A stretch of 64,000 bases of DNA from an uncultured Pelagibacteraceae bacterium (GTDB taxonomy: Bacteria > Pseudomonadota > Alphaproteobacteria > Pelagibacterales > Pelagibacteraceae): assembly GCA_902623495.1 (NCBI GenBank), contig CACNTW010000006.1, positions 1-64,000 of the forward strand, written 5' to 3'. Each line of letters begins with the position of its first letter. Positions within the stretch are counted from its first letter, which is position 1. Below are positions 53,194 through 60,579 of this stretch, piece after piece. A model generated the notes under the pieces. That model was not told where the DNA came from. It ran no database searches and saw nothing but the letters and a program-made list of their open reading frames with translations. The position numbers were made by a program, and so were the translations under genes.

Positions 53194-53521
53194 TATAACT
53201 GCTTATATAATTTTATTAATCGCAGTAATTCTTGGAACAGCATCTAACAGTTTTGCTAAAAGTGCTCAAGGTTTTACATTATTAATACCTAGTATAATCA
53301 CAGCAGTAACAATTGTTGGATGCATGTATACTTTGTCTTTAGTTATGAAAAGTATACCAGTTGGAATAACATATGCCTCTTTTGCAGGCTTATGTATAAT
53401 TGCAACAGCTGCCGTTGGTGTTATAAAATTTAATCAAGTACCAAATTTTTATACAATAATTGGATTGATTTTAATTATCTCGGGTGTCTTAATAGTTAAC
53501 TTATTAGGAACAAATAAGTGA
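53186..53521 (+). CDS. SMR-family transporter subunit 1
   Basis: A 111-residue membrane protein with four helices of the small multidrug resistance family: NSFAKSAQGFTLLIPSIITA, then SIPVGITYASFAGLCIIATA and a C-terminal GLILIISGVLIVNLL. The conserved membrane glutamate of EmrE (residue 14) is not at its usual place in the first helix (AVILGTASN here), so the proton-coupling residue is altered. I take the ATG at 53186 inside the end of the isomerase gene; a longer start at 53129 adds residues from that frame. It overlaps its partner by four bases. Confidence 0.8.
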   Translation: MNNITAYIILLIAVILGTASNSFAKSAQGFTLLIPSIITAVTIVGCMYTLSLVMKSIPVGITYASFAGLCIIATAAVGVIKFNQVPNFYTIIGLILIISGVLIVNLLGTNK

Positions 53522-53853
53522 AACCGTTATCTGGTTACATTTATTTAGTATTAGCTATATCAACAGGAATTGCCGCAAATAGTTTTGCTAAAATTTCAGA
53601 TGGATTTTCAAAATTAACTCCAACGATATTATCAATAGCTTTTATGTGTATAACTATGTATGGACTTGCAAAAGCTATGTCTATGATACCAGTAGGTTTT
53701 ACTTATGCCACTTATAGTGGGATAACAGTGGCTGCTATTTTAGTCTTCGGGATGATTAAATATAATCAGATACCAAATATATACGGTTTAATTGGAATTT
53801 TTTTAATTATTATTGGTGTTGTAATGGTAAATTATCTTGGAAGAATTAATTAG
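53518..53853 (+). CDS. SMR-family transporter subunit 2
   Basis: A 111-residue protein, the same length as its partner and clearly related (SGYIYLVLAISTGIAANSFA against TAYIILLIAVILGTASNSFA). It starts at GTG 53518 overlapping the partner's stop. Paired SMR genes usually form a heterodimer with opposite topologies (EbrAB, MdtIJ types). Here too the EmrE-type acidic residue in helix 1 is replaced (STGIAAN). The substrate may be a metabolite rather than a cationic drug. It overlaps the convergent DMT gene by 4 bases. Confidence 0.8.
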   Translation: MKPLSGYIYLVLAISTGIAANSFAKISDGFSKLTPTILSIAFMCITMYGLAKAMSMIPVGFTYATYSGITVAAILVFGMIKYNQIPNIYGLIGIFLIIIGVVMVNYLGRIN

Positions 53854-54749
53854 CTCTTATTAAGTAATAAAATTAGTACACCTATTACAAATATAATTAT
53901 CCCTAAAATTTCTGTAATTTTAACTTTTTCTTTAAACATATACTTTGAAGACACATAGCTAAATAATAATTCTATTTGGCCGATAGCTCTAACAAATGAA
54001 GACTGTATTAAGGTAAAAGCATAAAACCAAGATAATGTTGCGAGAAATCCAGCTAACCCAGCTGTCAAGCATTCATACTTGTTTTCATATAATTTTTTAA
54101 ACTGTGACTTTTCAAATATAATTAAATAAATAGTAACTAATGTTGTTTGTATAACTAGACCAAAAAATAGTGTTGCTATAGCTTTTTCAAAGTTATTACT
54201 AAAATTTTCCAATGTTAATGCTGCTGCTCTAAAATATACAACACTTAAACCTAAGAATAGTCCTGCGGATAAACCAATTAAAGTTGTTTTTGAAAATAAG
54301 TTTTTTAGAAATAAACTTAAATCTTTAATCGATAATATAATTACTCCAATTGTAGATACAATAATTCCTGTTATTCCAAATTTATTTAATTTATCCCCTA
54401 TTATTAAATATTCAAAAATTGCGACTTGAATAACTTCAGTCTTGCTCAATGAAGTTCCAACTACAAAATTAGCAAATCTAAATAAATAGAGTAAAACAAA
54501 TGTAAAAATTATTTGGAAAATTGAACCCAATAATACGTTAAATATAAATTTTTTTTGACTTAGGATTTCAGGAATTACATTTAAATCTTGGAAATACAAA
54601 AAAAATAAAATAGTCCCGAATGGTAACGCAAAAGCAAATCTTACATAAGTTGATGCAATAGTAGATACTTTTTGATTAAGTTTTTTCTGTAAAGTTGATC
54701 TAAGATTTTGAAAAAAAGCCCCAGAAATAGCTACAATTATCCAATTCAT
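53850..54749 (-). CDS. EamA/DMT-family transporter
   Basis: A 299-residue protein with ten helices in two repeats, as in the EamA/DMT superfamily. Landmarks include LRFANFVVGTSLSKTEVIQV, IIVSTIGVIILS and the second-half FVRAIGQIELLFSYVSSKYM. It probably exports a metabolite. Unlike the SMR pair facing it, it has the full-length ten-helix form. It is monocistronic, with the dctP promoter interval behind its start. Confidence 0.75.
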   Translation of the reverse strand: MNWIIVAISGAFFQNLRSTLQKKLNQKVSTIASTYVRFAFALPFGTILFFLYFQDLNVIPEILSQKKFIFNVLLGSIFQIIFTFVLLYLFRFANFVVGTSLSKTEVIQVAIFEYLIIGDKLNKFGITGIIVSTIGVIILSIKDLSLFLKNLFSKTTLIGLSAGLFLGLSVVYFRAAALTLENFSNNFEKAIATLFFGLVIQTTLVTIYLIIFEKSQFKKLYENKYECLTAGLAGFLATLSWFYAFTLIQSSFVRAIGQIELLFSYVSSKYMFKEKVKITEILGIIIFVIGVLILLLNKS

Positions 54750-54824
54750 TGATGATTATTAATATTGTATTTAATTTTAAAGTCGACTTAAATAGTCTCA
54801 TTTAACAAAAAAGAGGGAAATAAC

Positions 54825-55814
54825 ATGAAAATCTTTAAAAGAATAATATTTTCTCTAATTTTCGTTTCTTTTGCCAGTGCAAGTTTGGCGGAAACAAAAA
54901 TGAGAATTACACTTCAATTACCATTAAAGGCTCACTTAGGTCAGAACCTTTTGGTATTTAAAAAAGAATTAGAATCAAGATCAGACATTAAAGTAGAGAT
55001 TTACGACTCCGCACAACTTTACAAAGATAAAGAGGTTCCGCAAGCTGTAGGTTCAGGAGCGATCGAAGCTGGTGTTGCATCTATAACAAGATTTGCAGGA
55101 ACTAATCCTGAAGTTGATGTTTTCTATCTTCCATTCTTATTTGACTCAGAACAAAAAGTAAGAAAAGCAACTCAAGCTGGATCTGAGATAAGAGCTATCC
55201 TTGATCCTGCAATAGCAAAGACTGGAGCAGTTCCACTTTATTATCAAGCTTATGGATCAGCAATAATGTTATCTAATGGTGGTCCGATGAAAACTCCGGC
55301 TGACTTTAAAGATAAAAAAATTAGAGTATTTGGAAAAACACTTGGAGCTTTTGTGAGTTCTTTAGGTGGTAAACCAGCATTAATATCTGGATCTGAGCAA
55401 TATTTAGCTTACCAAAGAAATACAGTTGATGCAGGTATGACTGGTGTATCTGGTGTAAAATCTAGAAAATTATATCAAGTAATGGATACTTTAACAGTTA
55501 CAAATCATGGCGATATCGAATTCGTTGTTGTTGCTAATGATAAATGGCTAAGCTCATTAACTCAAAAACAAAGAGACGCTATAGCTGAAGCATCAAAAGT
55601 AGCTGAAAAAGCTGTTAGAGATGACATGGCTAACATCGAGGCTGGCGCTTACAAAGAAGCAAAAGCAAATGGAATGAACATTGTAAACCTAAGTAGTTCT
55701 GAAGTTTCTGCTCTTAAAAAAGCATCGTCATCTGTTATTGATGATTACATTTCTAGAACAGGTGGAGCTGGTGGAGTTGGTGATCAACTTGTAAAAGCTG
55801 CAAACAAACTTTAA
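54825..55814 (+). CDS. dctP: TRAP transporter substrate-binding protein
   Basis: A 329-residue periplasmic protein with a signal peptide (residues 1-22, SFASASLAE). DctP-family features are TKMRITLQLPLKAHLGQNLL, SDIKVEIYDSAQLYKDKEV, FKDKKIRVFGKTLGAFVSSL and the conserved arginine region in DKKIRVFGK that pairs with a carboxylate. The substrate is probably an organic acid. Leader CAAAAAAGAGGGAAATAAC-like RBS precedes. A strong stem-loop follows the stop. Confidence 0.92.
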   Translation: MKIFKRIIFSLIFVSFASASLAETKMRITLQLPLKAHLGQNLLVFKKELESRSDIKVEIYDSAQLYKDKEVPQAVGSGAIEAGVASITRFAGTNPEVDVFYLPFLFDSEQKVRKATQAGSEIRAILDPAIAKTGAVPLYYQAYGSAIMLSNGGPMKTPADFKDKKIRVFGKTLGAFVSSLGGKPALISGSEQYLAYQRNTVDAGMTGVSGVKSRKLYQVMDTLTVTNHGDIEFVVVANDKWLSSLTQKQRDAIAEASKVAEKAVRDDMANIEAGAYKEAKANGMNIVNLSSSEVSALKKASSSVIDDYISRTGGAGGVGDQLVKAANKL

Positions 55815-55826
55815 ATCGTATAAATA

Positions 55827-55850
55827 CCCCGCACTTAAGTGCGGGGTTTT
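55827..55850 (+). terminator. Stem-loop with T-run between dctP and dctQ
   Basis: CCCCGCACTT (55827-55836) and AAGTGCGGGG (55837-55846) form a perfect ten-base palindrome followed by TTTT. It is the strongest hairpin in the window and lies 12 bases after the dctP stop and 3 bases before dctQ. Confidence 0.88.
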
Positions 55851-55853
55851 CAA

Positions 55854-56330
55854 ATGAATACCTACGACAAAATTGTAAAATATTCTGGCTATTTAGCTTC
55901 AGCATTATTTATTATGATAGGCTTTATAGTTTCTTATGAAGTTATCATGAGATACATATTTAATTCACCTACTATTTGGGTAAACGAAATTTCTCGATTT
56001 TTACAAATTTGGGCTACTTATTTAGCTTTAACTTATACTTTTCATAAAAATGATTTTATCAGAATAACAGTTATATATGACAAAGTAGGAGATAAAGGAA
56101 AAAAGATATTAGATTTAATAAGTGCAATATTCATTTTAATTTTTAGTGGATTTGTACTTTATTATGGATGGTTAATTGCTTACGACTCTCTTAAAGTTGG
56201 AAGAACAAGCTCTACAATTTTAGATGTTCCATCCTTTCTTACAGAATTTGCGATACCATTATGTTTTGCATTTTTGGTATTAAGAGTGCTTTTCGAAGTA
56301 CCTAAATACATCAAAGATATAATTAAATGA
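55854..56330 (+). CDS. dctQ: TRAP transporter small permease
   Basis: A 158-residue protein with four helices, the small membrane subunit of a TRAP transporter. Landmarks are GFIVSYEVIMRYIFNSPTIW, VNEISRFLQIWATYLAL and KVGRTSSTILDVPSFLTEF. The ATG at 55854 is used since the longer form would start at GTG inside the hairpin. The stop overlaps the dctM start by 4 bases. It forms a complex with DctM, using the sodium gradient. Confidence 0.9.
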   Translation: MNTYDKIVKYSGYLASALFIMIGFIVSYEVIMRYIFNSPTIWVNEISRFLQIWATYLALTYTFHKNDFIRITVIYDKVGDKGKKILDLISAIFILIFSGFVLYYGWLIAYDSLKVGRTSSTILDVPSFLTEFAIPLCFAFLVLRVLFEVPKYIKDIIK

Positions 56331-57598
56331 CAGTAGCAATAATCTTATTTTTGTTATTTTTTGTGCTTTTTTTAGGAGTGCCAATAGCATTTGGTTTAGG
56401 TTCTATAGGATTGGGTTTAATGTTATTTGGAGATATTTCTCCTTTAATGATCCCACAAACTTTTTACAGTGTGGCAGATAACTTTATTTTATTGGCTGTT
56501 CCGATGTTTTTGATGATGTCTAATATATTATTAAAAGCAGGTGTTGGAGAAGATCTTTTTAATTTTGCTCAAAGCTGGGTTGGAAATTTTCCAGGCGGTT
56601 TAGCAATAGCAACTATAGTTTCTTGCAGTATTTTTGCTGCTATATCTGGATCATCAGTGGCTACTGCAGCAACAATCTCAACTGTAGCATTTCCTGCAAT
56701 GATTAATAGAGGTTATCACAGAAACTTTACTTTAGGTATTTTGGCAGCGGGAGGAACTTTAGGGATTTTAATTCCTCCATCAATTCCAATGATTGTTTAT
56801 GCATTTGTTGTTGAAGAGTCTGTACTAAGTATGTTCCTTGCAGGAATTGGGCCAGGAATAGTTTTAGCATTATTTTTTATTATCTTTTCAGTTTTTTACG
56901 TGAAATTTTTTAATAAAGAAGTTCAAAATGTATCCAGTACTTTAGAAGAAAAAATTAAATACACAAAAAGAGGTTTGCCAATATTATTAATGGCCTTCAT
57001 CATGTTAGGTGGAATTTATGCTGGAATTTATACACCAACAGAAGCAGGTGGTATTGGTTTTTTAATATCATTTATCTATGTTGTGGCTAAAAAAAGATTA
57101 GATTTTAAAGGTTTTATCGAAGCTGGTTTGGAGACAATGAAAACTACAGTTACTATTTTTATAATTATTGCAGGAGCTAAAGTTTTTGGTAAAGCAATTT
57201 CTCTTTATAGAATTCCTCAAGATTTATCATCTTTCATAGTTACAAATATTAATGAGACTGGTTTATTTATACTTGTTGTTTGTATTACTTTGTTAATCTT
57301 AGGATTTATAATGGAAACCCTGTCATTAATTTTAATCATGATGCCTATATTTTCGATTTCAATTACTGCAATGAATATTGATTTAATTTGGTTTGGAATA
57401 ATTTTTACGTTAATGATTGAGTGCGCATTAATTACACCTCCGGTTGGACTAAATATTTATGTTCTCCAAGCAATTGGTAAAGCAAAAATGTCAGAAATAG
57501 CTAAAGGTGTGATACCTTTTGTCATTATAATGTTATTTACAGTATTTGTTATTTACTTATTCCCTGACCTAGCATTATATATACCTTTTAAATTATAA
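56327..57598 (+). CDS. dctM: TRAP transporter large permease
   Basis: A 423-residue protein with about 12 helices of the DctM family: FLLFFVLFLGVPIAFGLGSI, GWVGNFPGGLAIATIV-type segment (SWVGNFPGGLAIATIVSCSI), GTLGILIPPSIPMIVYAFV and a C-terminal ITPPVGLNIYVLQAIGKAK. It is the translocation subunit that, with DctP and DctQ, takes up an organic acid. The isocitrate lyase-family enzyme gene begins 2 bases downstream, so the imported compound is probably metabolised by the next genes. Confidence 0.93.
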   Translation: MTVAIILFLLFFVLFLGVPIAFGLGSIGLGLMLFGDISPLMIPQTFYSVADNFILLAVPMFLMMSNILLKAGVGEDLFNFAQSWVGNFPGGLAIATIVSCSIFAAISGSSVATAATISTVAFPAMINRGYHRNFTLGILAAGGTLGILIPPSIPMIVYAFVVEESVLSMFLAGIGPGIVLALFFIIFSVFYVKFFNKEVQNVSSTLEEKIKYTKRGLPILLMAFIMLGGIYAGIYTPTEAGGIGFLISFIYVVAKKRLDFKGFIEAGLETMKTTVTIFIIIAGAKVFGKAISLYRIPQDLSSFIVTNINETGLFILVVCITLLILGFIMETLSLILIMMPIFSISITAMNIDLIWFGIIFTLMIECALITPPVGLNIYVLQAIGKAKMSEIAKGVIPFVIIMLFTVFVIYLFPDLALYIPFKL

Positions 57599-57600
57599 AT

Positions 57601-58476
57601 ATGTTTTCAAAAATAAAATCAAAAGATAAAGCAGAACAATTAAGACAACTATTAAATGGACCAGAAATAATTGTAATGCCTGGATGCTTTGATGCATTAT
57701 CAGCAAAATTAATTGAAAGAGAAGGTTTGAAAGTTGGATTTATGTCTGGCTTCAGTGTTTCATCTACAAAGCTTGGTATGCCGGACACAGGTTTAATTTC
57801 TTTTTCTGAAATGGCAGAACAAGTAAGAAATATATGTAATGCTACATCAATTCCAATAATATTTGATGGAGATACTGGATATGGAAATTCAGTGAACGTA
57901 TTTAGAACTGTAAGAGGATATGCGGATGCAGGAGCAGCTGGTGTGATGATTGAAGACCAAAAGTGGCCAAAAAAATGTGGTCACACAAAGGGTAAAGATG
58001 TTGTCGATCTTGATGAGGCAAACTCAAGAATTAAAGCTGCGGTGGATGCAAGAGAATATGGAAATAAAGATATCTTAATAATGGCAAGAACTGATGCCAT
58101 AGCAACTAGAGGATTAGATGATGCAATTAAAAGAATGCAATCATTTTCAAAACTTGGTGTTGATATTTTATTTATTGAAGCTGTTAAAAATAAAGAAGAT
58201 ATGAAAAGAATTATCAAAGAAGTTCCAGGTCATCATATGTTAAATTTGATCGAAGATGGTGAAACCCCATTATTAGAAATTAATGAAATTGAGGAAATTG
58301 GTTATAAAATTGCTGTAATGCCTTTAACTCTAATGAGTGCATCAGTAAAAACGATGCAAGAATGTTTGAATAATATGAAAAATAAAGTTTATAATAAAAA
58401 TGTTTCTAAATTTTCAGACTTAAGAGATATAGTTGGCTTCAACGAATATTACGATATTGAAGACAAATATAAATAA
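57601..58476 (+). CDS. Isocitrate lyase/PEP mutase superfamily enzyme
   Basis: A 291-residue enzyme of the isocitrate lyase/PEP mutase family. FDALSAKLIEREGLKVGFMS, GDTGYGN, MIEDQKWPKKCGHTKGKDVV (with the catalytic KKCGH cysteine) and LIMARTDAIA are all present. Members cleave 2-methylisocitrate, 2,3-dimethylmalate or related acids, or decarboxylate oxaloacetate. The KKCGH cysteine points to a lyase rather than a PEP mutase. It likely acts on the acid brought in by the TRAP transporter encoded before it. Confidence 0.85.
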   Translation: MFSKIKSKDKAEQLRQLLNGPEIIVMPGCFDALSAKLIEREGLKVGFMSGFSVSSTKLGMPDTGLISFSEMAEQVRNICNATSIPIIFDGDTGYGNSVNVFRTVRGYADAGAAGVMIEDQKWPKKCGHTKGKDVVDLDEANSRIKAAVDAREYGNKDILIMARTDAIATRGLDDAIKRMQSFSKLGVDILFIEAVKNKEDMKRIIKEVPGHHMLNLIEDGETPLLEINEIEEIGYKIAVMPLTLMSASVKTMQECLNNMKNKVYNKNVSKFSDLRDIVGFNEYYDIEDKYK

Positions 58477-58697
58477 TGTTTCCAAAAAAATTCTCTAAAA
58501 TTCTTTTCGTTTTTTTTATGGGTTTAGGAATGAGTTTGTTAATGACCCTAATTATTACATTTATAAATACAGGTTATGATGAATTTTATTATAAAAGATT
58601 TTTCAAAGCTTGGTCTATTAGTTTGCCAGTTGCATTAGTTGCAACAACTTTTGTTGCACCGTTGGTTAATAAAATAGTGGAAAAAATTACTAAATAG
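58476..58697 (+). CDS. DUF2798 family membrane protein
   Basis: A 73-residue protein with two hydrophobic helices (ILFVFFMGLGMSLLMTLIIT and SLPVALVATTFVAPLVNKIV). It fits DUF2798: a central YKRFFKAWSISLP segment between the helices is the family signature. Function unknown. It shares a base with the preceding lyase gene (stop and start overlapped), so it is in the TRAP operon. Confidence 0.78.
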   Translation: MFPKKFSKILFVFFMGLGMSLLMTLIITFINTGYDEFYYKRFFKAWSISLPVALVATTFVAPLVNKIVEKITK

Positions 58698-58709
58698 AGA
58701 GGATGTCAT

Positions 58710-59624
58710 ATGAGTGAAAATATAGCTTTTATAGGAGTTGGTAATATGGGAAACCCAATGGCCTGTAATTTAAAGAACGCAGGGAAAAAGGTTAAGGTTT
58801 TTGATGTTTCTAAAGTAATGATTGATAAAGCAGTTGAAAATAATCTTGATGTTGAGAAGGATTTTGGAAAACTAATCAATAGTGAAACGTCTGTAGTAAT
58901 CACTATGTTGCCCGAGGGAAAACATTCAAAAGAAGTTTATTTAAAAGAAAATGGTGTTCTAGATAAAGTTTCTAAAAATTGTCTACTAATAGATTGTTCA
59001 ACAATCGATATAGATACCTCTAAAGAAATAGGAAAGAAAGCAAATGAAAAAGGTATTAAGATGATTGACGCACCAGTAAGTGGTGGAGTGATGGGTGCAC
59101 AAAAAGCAACTTTAAATATTATGGTTGGTGGATCAAATGATGCATTTAATCAAGCTTTACCTATTTTAAAATTAATGGGTAAAAATATTTATCATGCTGG
59201 AGAGATAGGAAGCGGAAACGGTGCAAAGATTTGTAACAACATGTCTCTTGGAATAACAATGATTGCTGCTTCAGAGTCATTAATGTTAGCAAGAAGATTG
59301 AATATAGATATAAAGAAAGTTCATGAAATTATGAAAAATGCTTCCGGAAATAGTTGGCCTATTTCAGTTTATCCACCCTTACCTGGATTAATTGAAGGAA
59401 CTCCATCTAACAATAAATATAAGCCAGGCTTTTCTGCAGGTATGATGAACAAAGATTTAAAACTTGCAAATGAATGTGCTAAAAATGCAAATGCATCTAC
59501 TCCATTAGGAGAGATGGCATTAGAAATATATTCAAAGTTTTGTGAGGATGGAAACAGTTCGAAAGATTTTTCTGCTATATCAAAGGTAATTGGTGGAGAT
59601 GCTTGGGATTATCCAATAGAATAA
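58710..59624 (+). CDS. mmsB: 3-Hydroxyisobutyrate dehydrogenase family enzyme
   Basis: A 304-residue NAD(P)-dependent beta-hydroxyacid dehydrogenase. The Rossmann start is IAFIGVGNMGNPMACNLKNA, the substrate site DAPVSGGVMGAQKATLNIMV, the catalytic lysine is in GNGAKICNNMSLG, and GLIEGTPSNNKYKPGFSAGM followed by MNKDLKLA is the close relative of valine-pathway 3-hydroxyisobutyrate dehydrogenases. In the operon context (TRAP transporter and lyase-family enzyme) another hydroxyacid such as 2-(hydroxymethyl) dicarboxylates is also possible. The start has a good GGATG-like spacing behind an AGAGAGGA stretch. Confidence 0.85.
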   Translation: MSENIAFIGVGNMGNPMACNLKNAGKKVKVFDVSKVMIDKAVENNLDVEKDFGKLINSETSVVITMLPEGKHSKEVYLKENGVLDKVSKNCLLIDCSTIDIDTSKEIGKKANEKGIKMIDAPVSGGVMGAQKATLNIMVGGSNDAFNQALPILKLMGKNIYHAGEIGSGNGAKICNNMSLGITMIAASESLMLARRLNIDIKKVHEIMKNASGNSWPISVYPPLPGLIEGTPSNNKYKPGFSAGMMNKDLKLANECAKNANASTPLGEMALEIYSKFCEDGNSSKDFSAISKVIGGDAWDYPIE

Positions 59625-60185
59625 TTACCAAGAGGAATTTGGACTCTCCAAAAATTTTAACTCATCCGGTGTAGATTTTCTCCCCATAACTTTATTTCGA
59701 TGCGGATATCTATGAAATCGTTTAATTGCAGCGGTATGATCTTTCCAAAATTTTTTTATCTCATTATAGTTTGGATGATTAGATAAATAATTATCTAACA
59801 ATTTATATGCTCTATCATGATCTATAACTTCTTCACTGTGAATGTATGGCAATAGCATGAAAAAACGTTGATATTCATCCATTTGATCAAGATACCCGTT
59901 ATAGACTGCATCATTTACAATCAGTCTTGCTTTATGATCAAACTCAAAAGCTTTTTTATCATCTCTATATAAATTTCTTGAAAATTGATCCAATAAAATA
60001 ACTAAAGCTAGAGTACTTAATGGTTCATCTTGCCAATCATCATATTCATTTAAAGTAGCTTTTTCATGATCATCTTTGAATTTGTCTCTAATCAATTGAT
60101 CAAAATTATCATCTCTTTTAAATCGCTTTTCAACGACCATATCATCAAACCAAAAATCTAATATTGCTTTGGCTCTATCATTCAT
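59625..60185 (-). CDS. DUF924 family protein
   Basis: A 186-residue soluble protein of DUF924: AKAILDFWFDDMVVEKRF near the N-terminus, LALVILLDQFSRNLYRDDKK (about 65-84) and FFMLLPYIHSEEVIDHDRA, with HRYPHRNKVMGRKSTPDEL before the C-terminus. The family is helical and of uncertain function, with some DUF924 proteins reported as tetratricopeptide-like. The ATG at 60185 is used; the longer form begins with TTG. It overlaps the AhpD-like gene by 8 bases, and its stop abuts the mmsB stop. Confidence 0.85.
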   Translation of the reverse strand: MNDRAKAILDFWFDDMVVEKRFKRDDNFDQLIRDKFKDDHEKATLNEYDDWQDEPLSTLALVILLDQFSRNLYRDDKKAFEFDHKARLIVNDAVYNGYLDQMDEYQRFFMLLPYIHSEEVIDHDRAYKLLDNYLSNHPNYNEIKKFWKDHTAAIKRFHRYPHRNKVMGRKSTPDELKFLESPNSSW

Positions 60186-60570
60186 AAACTTTGTCAACTT
60201 TTACCTGATATGATTCAACAAGTCTGTTAGTTTCATTTGCCATTGCTACAACTGCAATAAGTTCGCTTAACATCTCTGTAGTAGCACCTTTAGATTTAGC
60301 AGCGATACTGTGAGATTTAATACAATACTCACAACTATTTGTCATTGAAACTGCAACATAAATAAGCTCTTTTGTCATTTCATCCAAAGCACCTTTTTTC
60401 ATCACTTGCTGTATAGAAGTCCAAGTTCTCTCTAAAGTTTCTGGGTTGTTGGCCAACATTTTCCAAAAATTGTTTATGTAGTCTGTATTTCTCTTCTTTT
60501 TTATATCTTCAAATACCTCTTTCACTTTTCCTGTAGCATCAGCTTCTTCAATCATATTAAAAACTGCCAT
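60178..60570 (-). CDS. AhpD/carboxymuconolactone decarboxylase-like protein
   Basis: A 130-residue helical protein. The CMD/AhpD signature is VAVSMTNSCEYCIKSHSIAA with CxxC at about 87-90 and the histidine in KSHS. Such proteins reduce alkyl hydroperoxides with a partner peroxidase or act as decarboxylases; the CxxC points to the AhpD-like redox type. It is the first gene in a small operon with DUF924, and is downstream of the dipeptide transporter genes by 9 bases. Confidence 0.85.
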   Translation of the reverse strand: MAVFNMIEEADATGKVKEVFEDIKKKRNTDYINNFWKMLANNPETLERTWTSIQQVMKKGALDEMTKELIYVAVSMTNSCEYCIKSHSIAAKSKGATTEMLSELIAVVAMANETNRLVESYQVKVDKVYE

Positions 60571-60579
60571 TTCACCTCC

